Shown here piece by piece: positions 24,069-37,857 of a DNA stretch of 64,000 nucleotides (position 1 is the stretch's first letter; every line of letters starts with the position of its first letter). The notes under the pieces were generated by a model that was given only the letters and a program-made list of their open reading frames with translations, was not told the origin of the DNA and ran no database searches. This DNA is from Paramecium tetraurelia (Eukaryota > Ciliophora > Oligohymenophorea > Peniculida > Parameciidae), in NCBI RefSeq assembly GCF_000165425.1, contig NW_001799627.1, forward strand, positions 2,701 to 66,700, read 5' to 3'. A program made the translations under genes and the position numbers.

Positions 24069-27000
24069 ATGGTCATTAAAAAAGCTTTTCAGGATTTTTA
24101 CATTCAAAATTTCCTATAAATCAGAGACTCATTTAAGCGAAATAAATATTTGAGTTTTGGATTAGTACTATTCTAAACTCTTCAAATATAAGGAATATAT
24201 ATTAGTGGAAGCATTTTCGAATCAGATGAGAAGGGAAAAAAAAGAGGAATAATGGATGCGGTTATATGGATACTCTAATCTGCTAAGTACATTTTAATAT
24301 AGATAAAGAGTATTCCCCTTATTCTAATCTTCAACGAGCACAGATAAAATAATTTTTATTGACTTCAGCTTCATCATTTTATTAATCGTAATTTCTTTTA
24401 TCGGATTGCTAGCAATTTTAACAACAAGAAGTTAGAAATATATGAAAAATCATAAAATCAATGGGTTATATCAATTAGTTTTTACTGATTCTGCTACTCA
24501 AGTAAATTTCATATTTAATGATAGTTATAAACATAGTAAAATTTGTTAATGAAATTTATAAAATTTATAACCTACATAGTTTCCATCTTTTTGTAAACTT
24601 ACAAATACTTGTTTCATTGGAGCATCATTTATTGCTCACTAGACAATATTTATAAATTTATTAAGAATCCATCTGAAAATAATGGTAAAATTAATAATTG
24701 AATTAGATTGGATGCATACATTGGGAACAACAACATCAGTCATTGTACTTTTGTTTTTCTTATTGTTTGATAACTTTATGATGTTCCACTTTTTTGATTA
24801 TAAGTTCAAGAATCCAGACTTTTTGGGTTAAAAAGAATCCAATCTTGAACTCTTACTCAATTTATACATCTATTCAACAATTGCTATAGTGGTCTTCACA
24901 CAATAAGAATACCCAAATTTACAATTATTACTAGGATTGCTCTTCACAATTTATTCATTGTTTGTAAGCTCATTTCTATTTCTGAATCGTAAGTAAATGA
25001 TCAATTATTTCAAATCTTTAATACTTGGGTAATTTATATTTCTCTATATTGCTCAATTTTGTTATGTGAATGGAACATTTTCTAATGAATTCGTAAATCT
25101 AATAGTATTCATCGCATCTCCTATAATCATAAAAATACAAAATAAGATCTAAGAATTGCAAGTCAAACAATATCTTTAATTAGATGATAAACATTTTATA
25201 TTTTTTGAATCAAAACTAAGGAAAATCTTTGATTTAATTAAAATCACTTATTATAAGGAATGGAGAGCATTCAGATAACCAGTAATTAGATCTTATGTGT
25301 CTTTGTAATTACACAGTTTGGCTGCTAATCATCTAAGAAATTGTTCTGGAAATTAAATTGATATGAATTATTAGAATAATGTGGTTAAGAAATGCTTTTG
25401 CAAATAGTATTTTTAATACAATGAAGAAAAATCAGTGAATTTTTGGAAAAGAGAATTAGATGCTGAAACAGAAAATAAATACTTTGCATTCAAAAGTGAA
25501 AAACAATTTAAATAGTTTCTATTTGATTTAATTAAGGATAGTTTTGAAAGATATCTCAGTCAAAAATCAATATTAGAAACTAATGTATAGTTTTCATACA
25601 TCTATTTCTTATTTTAAATTCAAAAGAAACCAACCAAAGCATTCTACGAGGCTATGAATTTGAAATTTAAAATCAAAAAACTCTCCTAAAAGAAAATTAT
25701 GATAATTGAATAACTTATTCAAGACGCTAAGTTTAATTTCAACTTAATGATTGAGAAAAAAGATTTAAAAAATCAGAAATATAATTTCAAATAGGTTTTT
25801 GATTATGATTAGAATTTGGATACTACTAAGTTAAACTTTTAGATCATATTAACAAATTATAAGAAATGGTACAACCAATTATTGAATTAATAATTGTAAT
25901 TATAAATGATCATCAAAAAGGGAATTGAACTTCAACAATAAATATAATAATTAGAGTAATAAATATTCAGTTTATATTAATTGAATCCAGTTTCATCTGA
26001 ATTAGATACAATAGTTTATCTTTTTTATAAATACATACACTTTAACCTCAAAAGACCCAAATCAATTAGAAGAAATTCCTCATATGCAAATTAATTCATA
26101 TAGTCAATTAATCAATAAGTATTTGAAAAGGAATCTTGTATCATTTATATATCACTTATGAATTAGAGAGGATCCATACAAAATTATACCAAATCTTTTA
26201 AATCATTAATCTTAGGAAATGATTAAGACATCAAAAATTAGAATATCAAACATTTCATGCCTGATTCTATTGCCCAATACCATGACATGTATTTAGATAA
26301 TTTCATTGAATTGGGTAGGATGAATATAGTGATGGCTGAATAAAGATTTTTGATTCTTAAAAATAAGCAATAGTTTATAATCCCAGTATATGCAAAAGTC
26401 AGATTGGAGAACTATTCTAATAGCGATTTTGGATCATCTGCACTGATAACATAAATTAATCAATAGAATTATTACATTGTCATCAGTAGATATGGCATTT
26501 TGGAAGAAATGTCTTAGAATTTTTACTAAGAAATCATTCAAAAAACTCTGAACTGTTATCCATATTAATTAAAAAATTTGAATCTACTTAGACTAATGCC
26601 TTGCTTGTTGAAGGACTTGCAAAAGTTAGAATTGAATTAGTAAAATAGCAATGAAATAGATTTCGAATTTTCTTAGTAAAATAAAGATTAAATTAATTAT
26701 GACATTCTAATGGAAGGGCATATTTTAATTCCTAAACAATAGACTTTGATAGATTAGTTATAGATCTCAAATAAAAATATATTAAACGTCGATGTTGAAA
26801 ATTACTTTTTCGTTTAATAACAGAAAAATCATTTATTCTACCAAAATGTTTAACATCTATTTATTTTTTATGTTAAATACAAGATTCGATTAATGAAAAC
26901 CATTAATTCATTACATAGAATACTAGAAATTTAGACTTTGAAGATGATTAAATCTGAGCATCAATAGAAGGCTATAAGAATAGTCCAGAATATTTGCAAT

Positions 27001-29484
27001 ATTGAATAGTCTTCTATATTGAAGTTTTAATAGGCACCAAAAATACATTATTATTTGTAAGATTCAGATGGATATGATGTGTTTCAAAAGGAATAAATTG
27101 AGGCATTCAGGAAATCGTAATCTTCTGAATTGTTCGATAGAAAATCATATGATTTAGAAAACAACCTAATAATGGAAGAGGACAATATGATAAGTCAGAA
27201 ATAGAGAAATTTTGAGGAGCATTATTCAACTAGAAGAGATTTGATACAATAAACATTGTTAAATACATTGGATTCTCATGTGTATTAAAAAACTAAAGAA
27301 AATATTCAACTATTGTAGAATGAATCTGATACTTCAAAGTAATTAGTGAGAAAGAATAGTTTTAATATTTTAAGTAAGGGTTAGATTGATGACATGGAAT
27401 TATCAAATAAATAATCAAAAGATTCAATTGATTAGGATTCAGGTTCAAATTATAAAAATCGTTAAGCTACAATTCATTAGAATGATGGGAGTTCGATAGC
27501 TAGTTCCCAATAGTAGAATGATTACATTAGCAAAAGGAGAATGATAAGAGATGTCTTATTTTCAGATCATTAATTTTAAAATAATACTACAAAAACTAGC
27601 ATTCTGGTTTTCGGCTTAATTTTACTTATCATCTTATACTTAGTAAATCTAATCTTTATAGTTATAACACAAAAAGTATATATATTCTTTATATAAATTC
27701 TAGAAAGTAGAAGAGATTGAAGCCAACAAACACGTATCGATAAATATACAAAACTCTTTGAATCTATTTATCCTATCGAATCAGTTTGAACAAATTTAAA
27801 TATATCAAAATAATACATAGATTTGGTATTAACAACTTTAGAATCTTTCAATTATTAACTATCAAATATATCTAAGATAAATTTTAAACTCCCAGAACTC
27901 AATTATAGAATAATCAATGTTTAATCAATTAAGTAATTATTAATATATTAATCAAAAGAAATCATCTACTTTGAAGAAACAATTAAATATGAATTGGATT
28001 AACTTTTTATAATCAAATTAATAGGAGAATACATGATAGATTATATTAGTGACAAAGATACACACAAGGACGGAATAATATTTCTAATTCGTAATTTTTA
28101 GGTCATTGTTTAGGAGATGTTAGTCGAATTTAATAATACTACTTTTATTAATATTCAATAGTAAATTGACATGATAGATTCCTAAATAGAATTAACTATC
28201 ATTTTATCTGAAGTTACTTTAAGTTTAATAGTCATTATTCTTTTACCTGTATTTTTAATTATTAATCGATAAAAAAACACAATTTTGGAATTCTTTATGA
28301 CATTCCCTTAAAATGAACTTTAATAGTAATATGATATTTATTAGATTCTATTGGATAAGTTAGAAGAAACAAAATTTGCTTAACAGGAAACTAATCAATA
28401 TGATATTGAGAGTTCTCATATTAAATAATTTGTAAAATCTATTCGCTTAGTCAAAGATTCCAATTAAAGTAAATAATAATATGGAAAGTTAAAGAAAATG
28501 ATTGGATCTAGTATTTTAATATTTTATTCTAGATGCCACTCCTTTGATAATATTCAGTATCTTTTTAGTTTTACTCTTGTTTTCTATAGTTTCTGCTTAC
28601 TTTATAACCTCATTTATGATTAAATATCAATTTCTGAGTGATTACAAAAGAATTAACAAAGAAATCAAAATTTATGATTCTCTACAATGTGAAATATTAA
28701 AAGAAAATGCTATTTAAAATTTAATTCTCAATTAAATACTAAATCAGAATATAAGCGATGTAATTAAAAATACAGGTAATTTTAATACTATATAAATAGT
28801 GCACTAATTGTTTGAAATAGAAAAAGCAAGTCAATATCCCACAATATTGTATTATCAATAAGAACTTACCTAAAGATTTTCAGATTCAAGCAATGAAGTG
28901 TTTTATAATGTGTTATCAAATAATACATGTGATATATTCAACTCTGAATTAATTGACCACTTAGAATTGGAATAATTTTTAGATTTTTATAGTATCCAAG
29001 GATGTCAGACTATTGGTCAAGTTTAACAAGGAATTAGCATTTCTATAATTAATTTTGTAAATCAATTGAAATAATTATATTCGACATTGTAGTTTTATGA
29101 AAGTAACTATTTCAATATATTACAGGTAATAATGGTTATGAATACAAAACTCTGTATGATAGTATCATATTCCTAAAAGACTAAGAAATATAATAATCAT
29201 ATCTATATACTGCTTTTGCACTTTAAGTGATAACAAACTACCAAGATTAGTAGCTAAAGACCTTAGTCTAATAGCATTATTTAACTCAAATAATAGCCTT
29301 TGTTGTTGGTGCCAGCTTTATTAGTGTATTCACTCTTATAACAGAGAAGTGCTTCAAGAGTCTGATTTCGAATTAAATAAATTAATCCAAACTGCTACTT
29401 ACTTTAATCCCATTTGAAATCTTATAAACAAATGCTTATGTTATGACTTATGTATTGCAAGAATCGAAAAAAATATATTTATGA
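24069..29484 (+). CDS. Large tmcB-like multi-pass membrane protein with PAS-type region
   Basis: 1745 residues. Seven introns (34, 23, 22, 28, 26, 22, 23 nt) leave exactly 1746 codons. The N-terminal ~330 residues hold several membrane helices (IIFIDFSFIILLIVISFIG, TTTSVIVLLFFLLFDNF, LGLLFTIYSLFVSSFLFL). A Cys-containing helical repeat region follows (KYFAFKSEKQFKQFLFDLIK), then a block typical of tiny-macrocyst (TmcB/TmcC) proteins, MPDSIAQYHDMYLDNFIELG then EQRFLILKNKQQFIIPVYAK, which in that family lies in a PAS-like sensor fold. The C-terminal third has further membrane helices (ILVFGLILLIILYLVNLIF, LTIILSEVTLSLIVIILLPV, FVVGASFISVFTLIT). Ciliates carry large families of these proteins, presumed surface or ciliary sensors. 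The assignment is from motif resemblance. Confidence 0.72.
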
Positions 29485-29520
29485 TTTATATTAGTATATT
29501 TGAAATAATATTAATTATTA

Positions 29521-29760
29521 ATGTTACTCACCCTCAAATATTTGAATAAGATTAAACAGATTAATTTGGATAAAAGGGTAAATGTGCAATCTTTGCAAAT
29601 ACTTTTGGCATAATTATTTACTATCAAAAACAGAATAATAGGTTTGATTGATTAAGATGGTAACTATAATTGTTAATTATCAAGGCAACTTCTACGATTT
29701 ATCATAATTTATCTAATTATTGTAATAGACAAGATGTAATATGTACACTATTGTAAGTGA
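29521..29760 (+). CDS. Possible 79-residue ORF
   Basis: ATG to TGA with no intron needed: basic N-terminus (MLLTLKYLNKIKQINLDKR) and a hydrophobic end (LLRFIIIYLIIVIDKM). It lies 36 bp after the tmcB-like stop and 58 bp before the next ATG. It could be a small membrane protein, an alternative 3' exon of the upstream gene, or chance. I see no independent support. Confidence 0.3.
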
Positions 29761-29818
29761 AGAAAATTATAATTAAAAAGACAACAAATTATTATAAACA
29801 TCTCTCAAATATAGTTAG

Positions 29819-32800
29819 ATGTCAGATTACAACAATAGGCTTTCTTTTATTGATTTCATCTATGATTTGGAGGAATTCCAGTAGATTCTAGGTGGAGATC
29901 AATACACTTGTATTTACTTGATCGATGAAAAGGATTATCAAGGGTTAGATTTTCTATGTGCCCTAGAACCTTTGATAAATAACTTTAATAATTGGATCAA
30001 CTTTTTCTATTCCTTTAGTAACAGATTACAAGATTAAGCCAGGGAGAATGATTTGAATGTTAAATTACTGTGGATCTACAAAGGATCTAAGAAAATTGTT
30101 TCCTTTTAATTGAATAATGATAAAAAAATGAGATAAATGGATGAAATTATACAAAAATTAGTTTAAGCCAAATTACAAGGCACTAGCACAAGAACTTCGA
30201 ATATCAAACAGTAATCTCAAATCTCATCTCAACAATCTCCTAATAACAGAAGAAGCAAATCTATTCGTAAATTAGTTGAAGAATCTTAAACTTCTAATAA
30301 CAATTTGTATATGAATTCTAATTTTGGGCCTTCAAAATTAATCACTAGGGTTTAAGCCAAACTCATCCAAAGGGATCCCTCAAGAGGCAGTGAAAATTTT
30401 GAAGATTATCGATCTTAACAATAACATTCATCCTAATATCAATAATAAAGCAATATCTATCAAAACGAATCAATAATCAGTTAATAAGATATGCTTTTTG
30501 CTTTGGTAGGAGATTTAGAAGTAAAAGAAATATTAGATGTCACTATGGCAAGATTAGTAAAGCGTTTGTTAATAGAAGAAAACAAAGAAATTATACAAGT
30601 CTTGTAAATATATTTGTAGAATCATATCAACATACAATAATTATGTGAAAGATTGAATAAAATTATTGAGAATTGCACCTATCAAGAGAGACCAACATCT
30701 CCTTTCTAAACTCTTAAATAAACCAAACCTTAAATGAATTCTTAAGACTCTAATCGTTCTGCATAATAAGATTCACTTCAATCTCATTAGACTTAACTAT
30801 TAGAAGACATTAAAAATAAAGTTATTGAAAGAAACAATTACAATTATACTTCTGAGTAATTTGGAATTATGAATGTCTTATGGAATCAATAGGATCAAGT
30901 TTTATTACAATTATGTACAGATATTTATAACAAGATGCAAAAAGGCGAATAACCCTCTCTAAAACCATTATAGATTTATTCTGGTTCCAAATTTAATCAA
31001 TTATTGTAGTAAAATTTCAAATTATCAGAAATTACAATGATTCACGAATATAATAATAGTCATCAAGGGTCAATCTATGCAGTCCTACAATATTTTAGAT
31101 ACTAAACCAATATAGAATAGTTTATTAATGATTTAAGAAAAGCTATTAATTCAGTTTAAAGCTAAAATCAACATCTTAATTAACCTTAAAAATAGCAAAC
31201 CCAAGAATCTAAAGTAATCTTATTATTTAAATAAATTCCAAAAGCTCCATCGCCTTAGAGTGTGTTAATGCCCAATTTTTAATTATAAGAAAATACATTA
31301 ACTTAAGCTACTGCTACTACAATATAATAGTAATAATAATAGGAATAATAATAGGAACACTAGTAGGAATAATAGTAATAATTAAAAAAATAAAAAGAGA
31401 ATTAAATAATGGTTGTGCATTAGACATAACCTATTCCATAATAAATTGATAAAAAAATTGAAGAAGTATCAGTTATCTAAACATCAGTTTAAGAATAGCC
31501 AATCTTTAAAAAAAGTGATATTATGAGTAGATCTGAGTAAATTTCTCCGTAAAAGAGAATAAGTACACAAGAAGTTGCCGCTAATGTTATTTTTTTAAAT
31601 GAAGAAAATTTTATGTAAACCAAAAAAGAAAAAAGACTTGTCAATATGGGAAAGATCGATTAATTTTATTCAATTCAAGTAGAAAAAGAATTAGAACAAA
31701 TATTTAAAGATATGCTTTGGGATATGGATTTAGAGGAGCCAAAAGTAAGATAAGTAGAAATGTTATTTTCAGAACATAATCAGAATCTATATGAAATATT
31801 ATAAGGTTGGTAATCTTCTAGAAATATTAATGGTACAAGAACAAAACTTATGTATTATTTAGTTATATGATAGAAAATTATTATCTGAATAATAAGTTAA
31901 AAAAGATGATTATAGAAAAATAAAGATGTATAATTTATTTATGAATTAAGTGAGGTAATTTACATTGTAAAATCATCTATAAGATAATGCGAAAAACTTT
32001 TTATTAAAAATGTTTATGGATAATGATTTATAGGTTTTAGGAACTTTTGAAACTTATTTGTAGAATCAAGATGCTGAAGATATGTTAGAAAATTTAAAGT
32101 TGATAATCAAATAATATTCGAAATTCACAAATGTATAATATTATAATCATTATAAACAGATCAATTCACCTAATACAGATGTGGATCAATAACCTATTAT
32201 AGAGCCAATCAAGAATTAATTATCTGCAAAAGAGATTTTATTGCAAATTAGAAAATATTTTTCAGCAGAGGAAAAGAATAGATTAGAAAATACGCCAAAT
32301 GAAGAGAGAGATTTGAAAATTGTTTAATTATATTAAGACTATCTGTAAGATTAAGATTTAAATGGATTTATTTCTGCCGTCAGAAAATTAAGTCAATAAG
32401 ATTAAATAAAAAAATAATTTGAGGACTTATTATAAAAGTTACAAAAGGAAGGATAATTAAAGATAGATGATTACATGTTGTCTGTTGTTAATTAGAGAAG
32501 AAATGAATAAACAATAAAGGGCGTTTTTGAGTTATATCTATTTAATAAAAACATCGAAGATTTTGTAGAAAGTATAAAAAGCATTTCTAAAATATTATAA
32601 TAAGGTAAGACAGTTGAATTTTTAGTTTAGAATTGATTCTTTAGACCTTGAATTAATTTGAGAAAGAGAAGCTATTGGATGAAAGAAAGATAGCAATTTT
32701 GAAAGAGAAAGCATATGATTATCACAAGGATTATCCAAAATTACTGGGTGCATTTGCTTTATATTTTGAACAAGCTTCTATAGATTAAGAGGAAGCCAAA

Positions 32801-32839
32801 AAAGAAATATTAGAAACTTTAAGTCTTTTCAGTTCATGA
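29819..32839 (+). CDS. Large hypothetical Gln-rich protein, 988 residues
   Basis: Two introns (28 and 26 nt) give an exact frame. The N-terminal ~120 residues look like a compact alpha/beta domain (SFIDFIYDLEEFQQILGG, CIYLIDEKDYQGLDFLCALE, VKLLWIYKGSKKIVSFQLN). Long Ser/Gln-rich linkers include a poly-Gln run near 31320-31390. The last ~350 residues are helical, with one EF-hand-like loop (LQDQDLNGFISAVRKL, only partly matching the calcium-ligand pattern) and repeated helical pairs. No named family is recognised. The end domains plus disordered Q-rich linker suggest a scaffold. Confidence 0.65.
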
Positions 32840-32892
32840 ATGAATATATCATGTTTATTATGAATTTGGCAATAATATTTATTAATTAAATT

Positions 32893-33633
32893 ATGTTTAC
32901 GGCAATCTCAGTTTCTGTCTAAGAATTTAGGGGAATTCGAACTGCCTCAACCACTGGTACATCAAGTTATAGAGATTTCTAAAGATTGCCAGCAACTAAA
33001 ACTAATTACAAAAGATAATATTTGAAAGGGGCTTCGAATCGCGTAAAATCATTAAAAGAGGAATCTCACTTTGTTTAATTATGCAGTGACAGAAAAAGCA
33101 ATGAAAAATTATTTAAATTTAACAGATAAGACTAACTCTTAAACTATAGAAATCTTCATTTGAATAAGTTGTAGCCAATTTTAAATCAAGAACAAAATCT
33201 CGAAAATTAATTACATTAAGACTAGTAAAATAAATCATAGATAAACTCTCCAAATAATAATGTAAGAAGTTCTGGCATCTAATTAATTACTGATTAAAAG
33301 AATTAACTGATCGAACTAATTTACAACTCATAATCAGTGATATAGAAATAGAAGAAATCGTATTCTAATTAATAAAAGACTGAATGTTTGCAAAGCGGGA
33401 AAACACCTACTTAGATAACAGTTTCATCACCTTTAAAAAATCAACCTTAGATTATAGGTCAAATAATCGTTTCAAGTAGAAATAAAGGTGATCTTTTTGT
33501 AAAAAGTACTTAACTAACATCTTATGGTTCGCTTAAAATTACTACATAAGAAGAAAAATAAAGCATTACTCCAAAACCAAAGATACCAACTTCTTTGGAT
33601 GGGACTAAGAAATTCTTAAAATAATTTATTTGA
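32893..33633 (+). CDS. Hypothetical Gln/Asn/Ser-rich protein, 246 residues
   Basis: Single uninterrupted frame of 741 nt. The sequence is low-complexity, basic and Gln-rich (SNRVKSLKEESHFVQLCSD, GQIIVSSRNKGDLFVKS). A central segment repeats Asn/Gln/Leu patterns that look like intrinsic disorder. No domain, signal or membrane segment. It starts 53 bp after the preceding stop and ends 53 bp before the convergent Rab gene's stop. Confidence 0.6.
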
Positions 33634-33686
33634 ATCAAGCAATATTCATGTTAATTCTCTTTTTTAATAAATATTAATTTATAGAA

Positions 33687-34306
33687 TCAACAACAAAAAT
33701 TGGACTTGGCTTACTAGTGTGTTGAATCCAGTTTAATATTTTATACTTTTTCTTCTAATGACATGACATCTTTAATTTATTTTGAAATGCATTAGAAGGA
33801 ATCAATTATGTTTATGCCTTCTTTTGCAGATGTCTCAAAAAATTTAATGCCATAAGAATCTGCTAAATTTTTTCCTTATTCATATTGAACTGCTCTGTCA
33901 TTTAGATCAGATTTGTTGGCCACTAATAAAATAATTACACTTTCTGATGCATTCTGTCTTATTTAATTCATCCAATTTTAAATGTTTTGAAAACTTTCAA
34001 GATTATTTACAGCATAGACCAATATAATACCCATTGCTCCTTTGTAATATGTTGAAGTGATAGTTCTGAATCTCTCTTAACCAGCTGTGTCCCAAATTTA
34101 CAATCTCATTAGTTTTCCTTCGACTTCTAAATCTCTAAATTTGAAATCTATGCCTGTTCTAAATTTAAATTCATTAATCTACCAATAGTTGAAACAAAGC
34201 TTGGGGTGTATTAATTTTCACAGAATCTTTTTAAAATGTTTGTTTTGCCAACAGCCGAATCTCCAATTATCAGTAATTTTATTATTGGTTTATCACATGT
34301 ATTCAT
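33687..34306 (-). CDS. Rab-family small GTPase
   Basis: A 196-residue Ras-superfamily GTPase with all G motifs: P-loop [12 protein letters not shown], switch [15 protein letters not shown] (interrupted by a 29-nt intron inside the TIG-ID junction), [22 protein letters not shown] and ETSAKEG. It ends SNFCC, a double-cysteine geranylgeranylation signal, so it should cycle on membranes. The switch region [19 protein letters not shown] is of the Rab1/Rab8 exocytic type. The catalytic Gln of DTAGQ is present. Subfamily not assigned. Confidence 0.93.
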
Positions 34307-34642
34307 TATAATTTAATATAATAATTTATAATAACAGATATTAATTTTTATTCAATTTGTTCATTTTATGAATGGGATTGTTAGACTTAAAAAGTATTAT
34401 ATAAAATTTCATTTTCTGATATAAGCAATTCACAGGATGTTTATTATTAATCTAAATACTTATTAATGCAGTATGTAGTTATGAGTTATTTATATAATTA
34501 TTAATTGAATTGATATTTTATAATTTAATTCTGACTACTACGCCATTTGAATGAGTTATTTCGAAATAAAAAAGATATTTAATTTTACATCTAATTTTTT
34601 TTAAATCATCTTATGCTTCCTTTATTATATGCCCCATAGTAT

Positions 34643-35584
34643 ATGAATTATCCATAACTCAATCTTTAATAGTTCTATATGCTTCCAACTACCACGTATG
34701 CATTACAAACTCCTAAAAAAGAAACTTGTGATTAATCCTGCTAATTCCCAGAGCCTTGCTTAATAGAATCATAACTTTCATGTAACACTGAGAAATTCGA
34801 AGAAGCAGCCGAGAAAGAATTAACAATCCTCCTCAAATACTTATCCAAACATATTTCATTATTAAAAGACAGTGTATTTGATGAGTTTGTGTTTCAAAAT
34901 TTAAAAGTATTTCATCTTGTATAAACTCTAGACCTTGTCATCTTTGTCAAAAGACCTTCCTAACATGATTAAAAAACGATATATCTTGGTCAATAAAACA
35001 AAAGAGGAAATGACAAAGTTTATCATCAGAAGATGTTTTCTCTTCATCAAAAGCTAAATTGACTATGAAGAAAAAGAAGGAGTCTCTGCTGAAGAAAGAG
35101 ATAGAATGTTTTATAATTCTTTCTTTTCTGATGATAAAGAATTTATGAAATCTCTTCATAATCAATCCATTGATGATATGATCCCATTTAGAAAAGATTC
35201 TAAAGTAAAAACTATGAATGACAATTATTTAAAAAGACTATTTGAGTCAGAAAGATTCTCCAAACATTATTCTTTGTTTTTAAGTATTTATTCTTATAAT
35301 TAAATAGATCAATTCAAGGATATATGCTAAAATGAAAACGAAGAAAAGATAGACAACATGACCAAATAATTGATCAAAATCATCATGACTAGAGATTATG
35401 GAGTACTATTTAATACTAATTATTTTAGAAAATCAAAACTTATAGGAGATTTCCTTGGAAAGACCATGAATTGATCAAATGTGAAGAGAGAGCCAAGGAC
35501 TTATATTCCAAGTATTCAAGTTCTCGCATTAAAAGTATTTTATTCATTCAAGTTAGAACAAAATAAATATAGTTCAAAATGTGA
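34643..35584 (+). CDS. Hypothetical protein, 296 residues
   Basis: Two introns (25 and 26 nt) join three exons into a continuous frame. The start MNYPQLNLQQFYMLPTTTYA leads to a Cys-containing segment (ETCDQSCQFPEPCLIESQ). A long helical region follows (KFIIRRCFLFIKSQIDYEE, RMFYNSFFSDDKEFMKSL), then FESERFSKHYSLFLSIYSYN and KTYRRFPWKDHELIKCEERA. It looks like a soluble helical protein. I do not recognise the family. The C-terminal boundary is the first TGA in frame. Confidence 0.6.
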
Positions 35585-36179
35585 TTCGCATACGTCTGAT
35601 ATTTTGGAAAAGTACTCTGAATCTTAAAATTGATATTGCTATCATTAATATCATATTATCTTTGTTAAAACATATCAATTTTATAAATAAATTAAGATGA
35701 GTTTACTCATTGTATTTTCTATATTTCTAAACATACCTTCATGCAATCCATATACTTCAATTCTCCAATATTTTAAGCACAAATTTCATTCAAGATTATG
35801 TCTAAAATGTTTACATAATGAAGCATTCAGTAAATAATTAATTCATTATTTATAAAATATGAATTAGTGCAATTTTTAAATTATGAAAATTAATAAATAT
35901 AATAGTTTTATTAATTCTGAATTATAAAATAAATAGATAAATTATATTAAAATAATGATTATAATTTAATTGAACCATTAAATTGCTCATATAAGCTAAT
36001 TTAACAGAGATTCGTTTAATCCATAATCTTAATTCTATTTAAATATCAAAATATCTAACCACATACTATTAATCCTCTAATTGAATTGATTAATTATAGA
36101 TTTTTCTAAGAATATTAATAAATTTTGATAAATTAGGGGTGGTAATTCATATTTCTGCAGGGATTTATGAATTCCATAT
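35585..36179. other. Intergenic AT-rich DNA, no gene seen
   Basis: TGA in all frames at short intervals. No conserved-looking peptide, repeat or structured G/C patch. Confidence 0.5.
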
Positions 36180-36880
36180 ATGGGAAGTCAGTTATCATTA
36201 GAGGATTTACTTGATAAATCCAAATCATTTGAGATTAAGAAACCATTAATATAATAAAAAAGTAAATGAGAGGTATTATTCATCAGAATAGTAAAACATG
36301 AGAAAGTAAGTAGAATTTTGAATTGTTTACTAAAAGATCTAATTGGCAATACTATTCATAAAACAATAAATTAAATTATCTGTTTAAAACACTGATTTAA
36401 ATGTAGATATAATGTTTTAAATTTAAAGAGTACCATTGGCAAAAACAAAAAAGGATAAATGATAAACACAATAGTATTTAGGAAACTTATTGAATAATTT
36501 AATAGAATTAAACGAATCCTCCTAATTATACATAATTAATGATTTAAAAGAAAACCATTTGTTGCTAAATAATAATTTATACATTATAATCAACTATATA
36601 GTAATAATTTAACCTTTTCAAAAATGAATAAATCTAAGATAATTATATATTATTTATGCTACTGAAAAAGAGTCTCAATTGTGTTTACGATTAATAATAG
36701 TCTCACTAATTTTAGTAATTCAATATTTAAATACAAAATTGCCTTGAATTAGGGGATGTATTCGAAGAAATTACTGAAGGTGTTTTGAACAATTGTTGTA
36801 AAATATTGATTAGGATAAAAGTGGACTAATTTTGATTGTTTGTTTATAAATCGATGAATTAACGATCGTAAAAACTTGAA
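36180..36880 (+). pseudogene. Unresolved or decaying multi-exon gene
   Basis: The frame opens with a plausible start (MGSQLSLEDLLDKSKSFEIK) and a good 25-nt intron. Further protein-like stretches follow (IKLSVQNTDLNVDIMFQIQ, YLGNLLNNLIELNESSQ, then TEKESQLCLRLIIVSLILV and LGDVFEEITEGVLNN), but they are separated by in-frame TGAs that no intron of normal size removes. Either I have mis-modelled the splicing or the gene is inactivated. It lies just upstream of, and on the same strand as, the uracil phosphoribosyltransferase gene. Confidence 0.4.
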
Positions 36881-36922
36881 TATCTATTTAATTTAATTTT
36901 TGCTAAAATAAATAATAAATAA

Positions 36923-37783
36923 ATGTTTAAAAATTTACTAAGAATAGGTGTCAATCTTTCATTATTAAATACAACATATGTTTTATGTAAGTCAATTAAG
37001 GATGAAAAGCTTCCTCATTATCATTTTCTTAATGAATAGGATTTAAATAAACTATTAAAGAAACATTAGAATTTGTCAATAATTGACAGAAGTTACACTG
37101 AACACATATTATCTATAATAAGAGATGTAGAGACTGATACTGTGGTAATGTGATAAATAAAGGTTAGGAATTCCGAAAAAATTCAGATCGTTTAATTAGA
37201 ATACTTATTGAATAGGCAATTTCATAAATTGAAAAGAAAAAGCATATTAAGCAGTCTCCTTTAGGATATTATGATGCTCATGAGGTGAAATTTGAAGATG
37301 AAGAGTAAGTTTATTTCTAATATTAGAATATGTTTTGTGAGTATTTTAAGATCAGGAAATGCATTTCTATTTGAAGGATTGAAAGCAGTATCTGGAGCAT
37401 CGATAGGTTAAATACTGATATAGAGAAATGAAGACACAGCTTTACCATCATATTTATTTTAGAAATTACCCGCTAATATTAGGGATTAGCAGGTAATACT
37501 AATGGATCCAATGTTGGCTACAGGTAATAGTGCTACATTGGCTTTGAGGATCCTGAAAAATTAAGGAGTGAAATAGGAAAACATAACATTTTTAACTTTA
37601 GTTAGTTGTGAGTAGGGCATAGAGAAATTATTTAGAGAATTTCCAAAGATGAAAATAATCACAGCCCAAGTCGACCCAATATTGTTAAAAGATTTCAATT
37701 ATCTAGCACCAGGCATTGGAAATTTTGGTGATAGATACTTTGGAACGGTTAAAAAGAGCTAATAATTGGTATAGCAATAATGA
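36923..37783 (+). CDS. Uracil phosphoribosyltransferase
   Basis: Pyrimidine salvage: uracil + PRPP to UMP + PPi. The 271-residue product (introns of 23 and 22 nt) shows SILRSGNAFLFEGLKAV, the PRPP-binding loop ILMDPMLATGNSATLAL, and the UPRT-specific C-terminal uracil-binding segment PGIGNFGDRYFGT. It extends about 50 residues beyond bacterial Upp at the N-terminus (MFKNLLRIGVNLSLLNTTYV), which may be a targeting sequence. An acidic insert (EVKFEDEE) replaces the usual loop before the first conserved block. Catalytic features are complete. Confidence 0.9.
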
Positions 37784-37857
37784 TAAAACACCATTGCATT
37801 ATATCTTATTAATTAATTATATTAATTAAAAAAAACAAAATATATCAAATATATTAT

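Noticed and set aside
29521-29760. Extra C-terminal exon of the tmcB-like gene
   Set aside because: No intron of normal size joins it to the preceding frame without removing the conserved LIPFEILQ end, so it is kept only as a weak separate ORF.
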